Origin: Clytia hemisphaerica
Lineage: Eukaryota; Cnidaria; Hydrozoa; Leptothecata; Clytiidae
Length of the DNA: 64,000 nt
Assembly (NCBI GenBank): GCA_902728285.1
Contig: CACVBU010001358.1
Coordinates: forward strand, 1 to 64,000
Direction: 5' to 3'
Shown piece by piece: positions 11,172 through 21,150 of the stretch (its first letter is position 1; every line of letters starts with the position of its first letter). Below the pieces are notes generated by a model that worked only from the letters and a program-made list of their open reading frames with translations, made no database searches and was not told the origin of the DNA. The position numbers and the translations under genes were made by a program.

Positions 11172-12179
11172 GGAGAATGACAATATCGTTTGAGAGGAAC
11201 ATCTTATAAGTGCCTATATTTCGGAACATCAAACATAGAACGTCTTAAAAACTCAAAAATTTATTGGTAATTCGTAAAATAACTCGAGAAAATCAATATA
11301 ATAACAAACCATCATTTCAGGGAGCCTCTGAGCTGTGATCAAACACGGAAATATTACAGTTTTGAATTTAACTTTCAATTAACTCTTGTCATCATATGTT
11401 TCGAACCATCGGCAGAAGCTTTCTTTCCGCATTGTGATATGAGAACGGAATTAGGAATTGTACTTTGTTTCAAACTGATCTCTTCCTATTTGGTCAGCCC
11501 CGGTGACCCTTCAAATCTCTTTCACGATTTTTTTCTTCGTTTAAGACTCAACTTATAATTCCGTTTTCGGATTATTTTCGGAAAACAAGCTATCGGGAAA
11601 ACTTTGGCGCGAAAAATATTTTTTCTTGGAAGAGAAAAGAAACACATAACTTCATTAAAAGATTTGCGCATCATAATAATAAAAGAATGCTATAATTAAA
11701 AAGAAGAAAGTGAAAAATGATTTTTTTTTTTGTTTATTCAATAAATTGAAAGAAGCTTTTGCATTGTAAATAAATAGAGAGTGCAAAAGAAAGTTTTTTA
11801 TGATTCGTTTTTAGGGTTTCTTGTCTGGAGTTTTTGTGTGTAAGGAAAGGAACATCAAAGTGTGGCGTAACATAAACTTAGAATCGTCATAACTTTTGAT
11901 TGAGTTATCGAAACTGGACGGAATTTCCTAAGCAGCTCCCTAAATATAAAATACCCTATTCATTCACATTATACTAGGTTTAACACGCCATTTAAATCAA
12001 TTTGAATCAATTGACTATTCTTTTCAAGTGGGTAATTCCATGTCAAATCATCCAGAGGCTTGACACCACTACCTCTCAGATTTTCTCCAAATTTTTACCA
12101 GATGGAGACATCCATGAGAAAAGACAATCCTGAAAATTTCACCCTCTAACTCCCAACGGATCAGTTTTTAGGGGACTTT
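11172..12179. other. No gene or clear element seen
   Basis: AT-rich sequence without a supported gene. Only short open frames are present. Confidence 0.4.
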
Positions 12180-12475
12180 TTTAGGCTCTGAAGATATCTG
12201 ACAGGTTCCTAAATTTACTAATTTTTAAGATGTGTATCTGACAGGGTCGATTTTTTATTATTTTGGACTGTTTTGGACAATATTCAGGGTGGAAAACAGA
12301 AAATCTTAAATTTTCGTCTACTTTTATTTTCAGGGCGAAAATGGGAAAAATTTTCAATTTTTTGTTCTGACAGGGTCCTAATTTTGCCAAAAATTCATAT
12401 CTGACAGGGTCCACTTTTCAAACTCCAGCGACACGTCCCCGTCGGCCGTCAAGGTCAATGCCCCCCCCCCCCCCC
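12180..12475. mobile_element. One-sided element of TCTGACAGGGTCC repeats
   Basis: Four copies of (TA)TCTGACAGGGTC(C) lie between 12180 and 12420, followed by a tail TCAAGGTCAATG and a run of C. The tail resembles the right ends of the hAT-like MITEs above. A matching left end was not found, so the element is truncated or its start is unrecognised. Confidence 0.5.
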
Positions 12476-13338
12476 GGAACCGTGCACACTCAACTATAAA
12501 CGAGGGGCGGCCTTGACTGGAGAAAAAATAAATAAATCAACATAAAAATGCCAAAAATGAACAAAAGTGATGAAAGCCGCAGTGAACATTTTATAAAGCG
12601 GCCGCCTCGGATACTTTCTCAGGGAATAAAGAACAGGTTTAAGACATTAAGAAATAATCTATCACATCTCTGTCTGCTTTGGACAAATTCAACTTTGTGT
12701 TAAACTTTTTTTTGTCTGAAGTTCAACCAAAATGAGCTTTTCAACCTCTTTGGCTTTAACACCGAATTAGGTTTTTTGATTGTACTTCCTTCTAATCGTT
12801 TTAAGCTTATTGGGCTGACCTTCCAGCGCAGCTGGTTTATTTCCGCTTGGTCTACAGTATCACATTTACATTTGTCCTTGCAAAGAAGGAATATTTCATA
12901 TTTTCCCTTCCGCTTTCGTTATTGTTAATTTCGCTTCGCATAGCGAAAGTATTACAATAGGCTTTCGCGGTGGCGGCGGTGCGGAAAAAAAATTAGAAAA
13001 CGAAAGTAGTTGAAACTTCTAGAACATTCTCGAAGTCTAAAATATGGGCTCACTCGCTAAGATAAAATTTAATGATTCCAGTCCGCAAGTGCTAGGTAGG
13101 TGGAACCAAGCATTCGTAAACAATGGCGAATTTGATCATGCTGTCACTTGCTCTGGATTTTAGTCTTTTTATCATGTTTTTGGTGTTTTTAGAGTACTTA
13201 AAGAGGTTTATATATCTTTTAGCATAGTATTTTATGTTTGTGTAGTTAGTAAATATGCACCAATAAAATGATAGGAATCTTACAATTAAAGATTTGCTCT
13301 TGAACATCACTACACACAACAACAATACAGACAACATA
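12476..13338. other. No gene seen; small GCGAAAG inverted repeat
   Basis: Contains TTTCGCTTCGCATAGCGAAAG near 12920-12950 with GGCTTTCGCGG and a GGCGGCGG run after it, possibly an element end. A minus-strand open frame at 13092-13379 runs into the next fold-back element and shows no domain. Confidence 0.35.
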
Positions 13339-14026
13339 GTAGGGGGAAATTTGTAAAATCGCTCGAATTTTTTAGTCAAAGCACTTGTTATACATTTTTG
13401 GAAAGCTAAGGGGTAGGGGAATCAAAATAACTTGGGTGCCAATTTTTTTTCGGACACTTTGGTGTGATTTTCGGACAAATACGACGGTCTCAGGCAAAAA
13501 TCATAGGGTGAAAAATTAATGAAAATTTTAGCTTGAGAAAATGGAGACCTGTTTTATATTTTTGAAAAGCTCTCAAAAAATTAAGATTAGTGATATATTG
13601 CGAGTATAGGTGATTTCAGTACCTAACTCGAGATATTGAGCTTCCGAAAGCGCAAAAACTGGACAAAACAGCTGTTTCTGGCTGAAAAACACTGAAAAAC
13701 ACTGTTTTCAAGGATTAATATCTCGAGTTAGGTAAAGAAATCACCTATACTCGCAATATATCATTGAACTTAATTTTTTGAGAGATTTCCAAAAATATAC
13801 AACAGGTCTCCATTTTCTCAAGCTAAAATTTTCATTAATTTTTCACCTAATGATTTTTGCCTGAGACCGTCGTATTTGTCCGAAAATCACACCCAAGTGT
13901 CCGAAAAAAAAATTGGCACCCAAGTTATATTGATTCCCCTACCCCTTAGCTTTCCAAAAATGTATAACAAGTGCTTTGACTAAAAAATTCGAGCGACCTC
14001 AAAAAAACGAACAAATTTCCCCCTAC
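13339..14026. mobile_element. Palindromic fold-back element, copy 2
   Basis: 688 bp, ends GTAGGGGGAAATTT and AAATTTCCCCCTAC with TA on both sides. Both arms match the copy at 5425-6100. The unpaired centre (near 13640-13710) is the same segment in reverse orientation, so the two copies lie in opposite orientation. Confidence 0.85.
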
Positions 14027-14329
14027 TAACACAACCAGACAACAGACAGGTATGATCTTCATTTTTACAGCTAGAATTATTTGTTGATATTTGATTAGGT
14101 TGTGTTGTAAGAAAGATTATCGTTTACTTAGTATTTCACAGAAGAATTCACAGTAGGGGGTGTCAATCAATCTATGACTAATTTATAACCAACCGATTGA
14201 TTGGATGTCGATTGATTTTGATAATCGAGACTATTCTAACTGATAATATATTAGTTTTTTAATCGATTGGCTGTCAATTGTGATAGTATTGTGATCAATC
14301 GAACATCTTTATAATACCAGGCTGGGCTT

Positions 14330-14646
14330 AAAAAATTGTTGGTTTGCCGTCACCCGACCCTAGATTTTGGAGGTGGGTCGGTCAGGCGGCATTTTTTTTA
14401 TTTTGGCGATTTATGAAATTTTCGTCCATGGAAGGGTAAACAGTTTGTTTACATTTAGGTAATTTTGAACAAAAAAACAGAAGTGCTAGCAGGGAATTTA
14501 CGATTCTTATGCTTGAGACAAACAAGATACAAGTTTTGATTTTTTATTGTTTGAAGTTTTTGAAGGAAAAAAATCTTCTTTAAAGTTTTTTGGGTCGGCA
14601 GGTTTCGAGGTAAGGTCGGTGGGTGACGGCAAACCAACAATTTTTT
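14330..14646. mobile_element. MITE with GTTGGTTTGCCGTCACCC ends
   Basis: About 317 bp with an inverted repeat of about 30 bp: AAAAAATTGTTGGTTTGCCG at the left and its complement at the right, each followed inward by TCACCCGACC or its complement. No coding sequence. Inserted in the AATCGATT-rich segment. Confidence 0.8.
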
Positions 14647-15202
14647 GGAAAATCTATCACAATTACAATTGATAGGCAATTGCGCTTCCTGTAAAATCTT
14701 GATTATCGATTGTCTATCAATTATCAATTATCGAAATCAAACAATATGCAATCTATCGATTATTTATCAATTAGTCATTGATTGGAAAAAGTTATCAATT
14801 GTATCGATTGAGAGTCTGGCATGTTGGATTGGCGCTTTGTACGTGGGATAGTGGTCATTGGACCTTGGTTGCTAAGCAGGCGTCAAAGTTTGGGATTCCC
14901 ACTCACAGCGGTTCACTTGGAAAGTGAATGAGCCTTCACCCGGGTCAACCTAAATGGATGCGAGGAAAAACGGCAAGACTGTCGTTGAAGTCTATATCAA
15001 AATCTTACTGGAAAATTTGTATCAACTTTGATTGAATACTGTACAATGGATTTGAGTTTTGATTGATCAGCTATATATAACTCAAAAGACAAACTTTTGT
15101 ATACAGTGCCAGACTCCCACTCAAAACAATTGATTCATTTTCAATCTATGACACATCGATAACAATCAATTGACTGGATATCGATTGGTTCTGGTACCGT
15201 AA

Positions 15203-15320
15203 GTTGGTCTAATGTTGACATCCCTCTTCTAATTCCGACACCCTTCTTTAGAGATACAATTATCCCTATCTTTAAAGAAGGATGTCAAAATTAAAAGGGG
15301 GATGTTGACATTAGACCAAC
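15203..15320. mobile_element. Small MITE with GTTGGTCTAATGTTGACAT ends
   Basis: 118 bp. Near-perfect terminal inverted repeat GTTGGTCTAATGTTGACATC/complement around a core that is itself partly palindromic (CTTCTTTAGAGATA / TATCTTTAAAGAAG). A lone end of the same family occurs at 21052-21070. Confidence 0.8.
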
Positions 15321-15540
15321 GTACAGTAATTGATAGGTATTCGATAATGTTATGCTAATTATTATTCATAGAATTATATTTCACAGGTCTATCGACCTCT
15401 ATTATGACATTAAGGAAGGCTCGATTACATTAGTTGATCGATTATTCAATAATTGCCTCTAAGATGATCAATCCAGATTGATTATTTAATGGTTGCAAGT
15501 TTAATCATTCAAATCCAATCAATGATCAATACTCAAAATT

Positions 15541-17754
15541 TTCTAATAGGTAATGAAGCCTCATTACCTATCGAATATTGAGTATTGATCAAAAAAAGAA
15601 AAAGAAGTCAATCAAATTTGAAAAACATTTTTGCAGAAAAAAAATTGGCCTTAAAATTTCAAATTTAAAATATTTATGTCATTTTCCAAATTTGTGCTTT
15701 TCGAGCCTTGAAACAGTTATTTTTTTTATCTAATAGCAATATTTTGCCAGAAATAGCCCTTAATGGCAAAATTAAATTCTTTTTATATTTATTTTTCAAG
15801 GCATCGGCAAAATAAATGCCCGTCAAAGTTGATTGTGTTTGATTTTGTTTTATTGAGATAGTATATACTAGCAAGTAGCTTTTGCTATGATGCTCCCGAT
15901 GACAGGCATTTGACAGTGATTGATTGAAATTCAGAAAAGGCGAAATGCCGTGTTTATTTTTGTCAGAAATACAGTGATATTGCTAAGTATTCAATTTTTC
16001 TCAGCCATAGCTTGCACTAAACATGCCCCCTTTAATAGATACCTTATAAAGCTTGAATTACAAAGCTTTTCATGTTTTATATGCCAGGGTCTTGGAATAA
16101 TCTTCAGGAAATATTTAGAATGACTTTCTTCTCAAAAGCATTTTCTTTGAAACAACAATAACAAAAATAAAAATAACAAACATATATCAAAACATGAATT
16201 TATAATTTCCAAGACTATATTTTGACAATGATATAATTTTCAGCAAAGTTGTTGTCTATATCTTAATGTAATATTGTTTAGTAAAGAATACAGTGGGTAC
16301 AGAAGCATTCCAAAACCAAAATGATTCAAAATACAACCAAACAACAGGAACATAACATAAAATATCCTTCAGGAATTTCTCCAACAAAAGGAGTGTTAAT
16401 GTCAAGTTTGTGTACTGCTCTAAAATGGGATTACTTGAGATAACATGGGACATACTGCTTTCTGGTCAGCTTTTTCTCTCCATCGTCACATCCTCTTCAA
16501 CAACAAACAGATTTCCATGTTTCTTGGACAGTACAAAAAAGATGATTCTGTGGAGGTTCGGTTAAAATGGTTGCTGTTTTGGTGTCTCGTTGCACGAACA
16601 TTGCACAGTCAGCTCCATTAAAAACGCAGACAATTCATTCCAATTCTTGTTCAACATTTTGAAGCCAAAACTCTCTTGTCATTAAAACGTTAGATTAAAA
16701 TGAAGTTTGATGATTGGTTGAACAGCTGCTATCTTTGTGTGCAAACTCAGCGTTTTTGAAGCAGCGACCTTGTAAAAACATATAATGTCAATCTGGCTTT
16801 AAACCAGTTGACGGTACATCCAACGTGTAAAACTACTTTAATGGTTAATATGGTATTTGTCATGGTGAATGAACGAAGGCTGGAAGGCAAACCCATAAAG
16901 CTGAAATAGGAATAGAGAAGAAGAAACTGTCATTAGATAATTTGTAATAAATATCCAGGTGATGTCAATCAGACTGTTTGATTACCGTGAAAAAGGGTAA
17001 TCACTGGAGGGAAACTGGTATCGCCTCCAAATAGTAGAGCTTTCTGGTAATAAAATTGTAAAAATTCAAAAGTCAAAAACATTTAATTTACATTTTAGCT
17101 TAGACAAAGTGCAGACCAAGAAAGGTCTGCAGTTTGGAGTCAATGTAAAGTTTCCCTCAAATGATGCAAATTACCCTTCACCTCACGGGTGACAATCTAA
17201 TCTAACATTATCAAACGATAGGTGTTAAATTACCGCAACCAAATCGAACAGTCATGAAACTAAAAGATTCTGGTAAAGTTGAATTACTGTTTGAATGACC
17301 CTGCCGATTCCCCGGACTCCAGGGATTTTCTTGTTGCGTGTCCAAGGATTTTAACATTATTTTTTGAGACTCACCCCTGACTGAACGCGTGGTCTGCAAG
17401 ACGTACTTAAACAAGGTGATCGCAACGGACTATTGAATAAGTAATTCCACCGTCTAAAACTCACCCCCTCACGCCCAAATTCCGAGATTATGTATGTGTG
17501 TTTTTCAGCGACGGAGACGGTAAGGTTCTAATTTGACTAGATCCTGACCAGCTGAGGATGACGGTAAATCTTACCTTACTTACCTTTCTCTGTCTGATCA
17601 GGATCCATTTTTCAGCTTTCGGTTAGATTTTAGAATTTGATTGCTGAACAAACCACGCTTGAGATTTAAGGTTCAAATACAGGCCTCACACACGAAACGC
17701 CAAAATCAGGACATTACAAGATCTTTTGGAAGACGGCGTTTGTCCACGGAAGAA
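15541..17754. other. No gene seen
   Basis: AT-rich, with only short overlapping open frames and no recognisable protein, RNA gene or repeat boundary. Very small donor/acceptor pairs near 17495-17520 were not enough to call an exon. Confidence 0.4.
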
Positions 17755-17756
17755 TA

Positions 17757-17931
17757 GACCTTTTTTCAAAGAGGCCACCCTGTTGAATAATTATGTAGTC
17801 CAGCAGAAAAAACAATGATAAAACCATGCGTAATTATTACAATATGCATGATGAAGTACACTATCATTGTTTCTATTCCTATGGCTGGACTACATAATTA
17901 TTCAACAGGACGTCCTCTTTGAAAAAAGGTC
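17757..17931. mobile_element. MITE with GACCTTTTTTCAAAGAGG ends
   Basis: 175 bp flanked by TA on both sides. The terminal inverted repeat is about 48 bp: GACCTTTTTTCAAAGAGG, then TGTTGAATAATTATGTAGTC, and the complement at the right. The outer GACCTTTT motif is shared with the 1.27-kb element at 33970-35236. Confidence 0.88.
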
Positions 17932-17954
17932 TATATTTCAATGAATTAGAAAAA

Positions 17955-17998
17955 AGCCCGCGCGGTCAGCGATTCTATAAAAAGCGACCGCGCGGGCT
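17955..17998. repeat. GC-rich perfect hairpin
   Basis: AGCCCGCGCGGTC pairs with GACCGCGCGGGCT (13 bp) around an 18-base loop, in otherwise AT-rich DNA. GGGGC/CCCCGG words follow to about 18090. It may be the end of another element; its role is unknown. Confidence 0.6.
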
Positions 17999-18089
17999 GT
18001 CTGGGGCTTCCGGGGTAGTCTCTCAAAAACAAATAATACGGACCCCGGGCACGCATCGAAAAAACCCCGGACTGTCCGGGGCATAGGCA

Positions 18090-19585
18090 GGGTCGTCAAG
18101 TTACACACGCGTTATTTGTTAATCCAATCGGGCATTCTCTAATTCTCCAATCAGCGCTATCAGTGAAAGCTCGTGACTTGTTATGAAAGGAAGTATATGA
18201 TTGATAAACTTGGTGGAGTTATAAAAACAAATTTGTTGTCAAAGAGATTTACCAAGTTAGTGAAAATACAGACCAGATATCCCATCTGCAAAAGTTTCGA
18301 CCAATCGTCCAAAGTTAAAGCAGTTGACGGTATGTACATTTAAAACGTGGAAACTTTTGTGATAAATTTGCATTGGAGATTTTCTTACATGTGCATTCAA
18401 AACGTGGAAAACTTTTTTCGTGAACTTGACATTTTCTTCCACATGCATTTAAAAAATGAAGAAAACTCAAGTGTGATTTCCTGGCATGACAATTTATTTT
18501 CATTTCTGACATTTTTTGGAAATTTTGATTGTTTCCAAGTATGTGACATTTTTTGCTCTTGCAGCATGCTTTTGGAAATCATAAAATGGCTTCTGTTAGG
18601 GGAATTTTTTCCTATCGACATTCTTTCAGATTATGAAATGTTTCCCAGTATATAAAAATGAGATTTTTTTTTTGCATTCTGTCGGAAAATATGAAATTGT
18701 TTCCCTATTTTGAAAGATTTTTACTTTTTAGCACGTACATTATTTCAAAAAACTCATTTTTTACAATATTTTATATATGAAAGTATAATGCAAAACATTT
18801 CATCTCATTTTGAAAATATATAAAATTTTCTTTGGTTTTCTTACTGTGAAATATTCTCCTTTTTGCCATTCTTTCATTTTACCGCTAGTATAATACTAAA
18901 ATCCATTTAAAGTCCACCCAACGAAAATTAAAGTTCCAGCCAATTTGATTACTGCATTGTTGTTCTCAGCTTGGATATATTCCGTGATCCGTAGCTTTGA
19001 ACCTACAGTCATCTTATGAATAATCCTGTAAATACTGGCAATAACATAAATGGAATTTTGAAATTCTTAGGGACTTGCGTTGCTTGATGTTATCTGAGAT
19101 AAAGTACTTTGAAATCTTTTGAGGACATCAATAATTATTTTATCATTTGTAAAGGAAATATTTATCCGCATCTTTGCGGCTCTTGTTTTCTTATATTTCG
19201 GTGTTCTTATAAATAAAAACATTTAATCTGATAAAGAAGGGGGTAATTAACTTTTGTGGTCTTTTGTGGTGAAAATTTAGATTGGTAAAATGGTAAACTA
19301 TAGATTGCAGATTGTTGACAAAGAGGCGTCAACATATTCTTATGCAAAATATTGTGCTGGTTGGATGCTGCTGAAATATAATGGTACGATACGATGAATT
19401 ATGAATTTATGATGTTGGCTGCTATCTTCTTTTACTTTGTTACTTTGTTACACCCAGTTTTTTACTAAATATCTTAAATAGCAAATAAAGCCTGGGATAT
19501 ATGGAGATGGGCTGTAAGGCAGAAGCAGATTTCTTTACTTAGCGATCAGAGAGGACGATTTTTTCAACCTGCAAGCTTATTTACA
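18090..19585. other. No gene seen; one short tandem duplication
   Basis: Near 18330-18450 a segment with CATTTAAAACGTGGAAA is repeated two or three times (about 75-bp spacing), producing overlapping open frames on both strands. Nothing else is supported. Confidence 0.4.
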
Positions 19586-20861
19586 CAGGAAAAAATATTC
19601 GATTTCCAAGGTTGGAAATTTCAAGTTTTCTTAGTTGGAAAAAAGATAAAATCCAATGGAAAATCCAACCTGAAAATGTGGGACATTGTCCAAGGTTGGA
19701 AATGTTGCATTTTCCATGGCTTGGAATTTTTGAAAATTCAGTTGGAAAAAAGCCAAAATCCAAGCTTAAACAAGGTTGGAACTTTCCAAAATCGAGGTTG
19801 AAAAAAGCTAAAATTCAAACTTAAACAAGGTTGGAATTTTCGAAAATCGCGGTTGAAAAAAGCGAAAATCCAAACTTTAACAAGGTTGGAATTTTTTAAA
19901 ATTCAGTTGGAAAACAAGGTTGGAATTTTCGAAAATCTAGGTTGAAAAAAGCCAAAATCCAAATAACAAGGTTGGAATTTTTTAAAATTCAGTTGGAAAA
20001 AAGCCAAAATCCAAATTTAACAAGGTTGGAATTTTCGAAAATCTAGGTTGAAAAAAGCCAAAATCCAAAAAGTGATGGCAGAGATGTGGAAAAGAGATCT
20101 TAAGCAAGGTTATTGTTTTTGTGTACAGTCACTCGCTAGCCTAGGCTCGATGGCTCCCGGTCAATCTCTCGTTATTGTTCGCACAGTTACGTGGTTGATC
20201 TTAGATCACTCACACAGCTCAGCAGGGCGCTATTTGAAACTATGACACAAGTACCCTATGTGCTTCACTGTGCGAACTCACTGCGATTGACCGAGGCCGC
20301 TCCGAAGCGACGCCTCACCTGACGGAAACTTACAGCTTGACTGCTCACATTATAGTCTAATATCCAGGTTTGCTATACATCAAAACAGTTTTGAGCGAAA
20401 AATCGCTTGTGGTTTTCTCAAAGGAGCATGCGCAGAAAATGGTTAGAAAAACGTAATTTCCACATGGATTTTTAACGTTTTCCAAACTGTTTGGAGAAAC
20501 ACAAATTTCCAACCCAAAAACTCTAGTTTTCCAACCTGAGGTATCAAATTTACAAAAATATGTATTTTCAGATCGATTTTTGACCTTTTTTTTCAATTTC
20601 CAAACTGTTTGGAAAATAAAAATTTCCCACCCAAAAAGTCATGTTTTCCAACCAGCCTTGGAAAATTGTCATTTCTACATTGTTTTTTTTTCACTTGATT
20701 TTTCAAGCGCATTGGTTTATTCTACAAAACCTATGGGTAATTTACGTTTTCCAAATCACTTTAAAGTAATCGCTCAAATTTCCAACCTTCAATTATAAAA
20801 CCAAAATTTCCAACCCAAAAATATCGAATTTCCAACCTTGGAAATCGAACATTTTTTCCTG
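19586..20861. mobile_element. 1.28-kb element of AAGGTTGGAATTTT repeats
   Basis: Ends CAGGAAAAAATATTCGATT and the complement AATCGAACATTTTTTCCTG, continuing inward as TTCCAAGGTTGGAAATT on both sides. The left interior (19600-20060) is a tandem run of AAGGTTGGAATTTTCGAAAA-type units; the right interior has the same words reversed (TTTCCAACC). A unique, more GC-rich core lies at about 20090-20345. Flanks resemble each other (TTTACA / GTTACA) but are not an exact duplication. No transposase seen. Confidence 0.75.
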
Positions 20862-20867
20862 TGTTAC

Positions 20868-21070
20868 AAGAACATAAAAAGTTTTGAGTTTTAAGTCTTA
20901 ATATGGTTCTTAAAATATCCTTAATATTACCATTTTGTGATTATTTTTGTGCAATTTAGGGTTTAGACTCTAAATGCCTTAAAATGTTCTTAGCTTATTC
21001 TTAATTTTTTGGCCATCAAAGTTTCAAAGTTTTTAATAAAGAGTTTTTCTCGACATTAGACCAACTTACG
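20868..21070. mobile_element. Partial MITE, CACGT-T(n)-ATAAGAACA family
   Basis: Carries the family's internal words (ttcttaa, 'ggccatcaaagtttc', 'aaaatgttctta'). It lies just upstream of the MFS gene and next to the lone GACATTAGACCAAC end at 21052-21070. Confidence 0.45.
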
Positions 21071-21150
21071 AAAAGCTGAGAAGTTAAAAACACCACCTAA
21101 TCTGAGTATTGTTTAACATTTTTTTTCTTTTAGAAATCTAAATCTGAACC

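Larger units (their letters stand above)
14150..15540. repeat. AATCGATT-rich segment with nested MITEs
   Basis: Dense repeats of ATCGATT, CAATCAAT and TCAATTGA on both strands, comparable with the interior of the element at 35387-36235. Two clear MITEs (14330-14646 and 15203-15320) lie inside. The outer ends were not resolved. No coding sequence seen. Confidence 0.55.

Noticed and set aside
13092-13379. 95-codon minus-strand frame
   Set aside because: It runs across the border of the fold-back element at 13339 and shows no domain.
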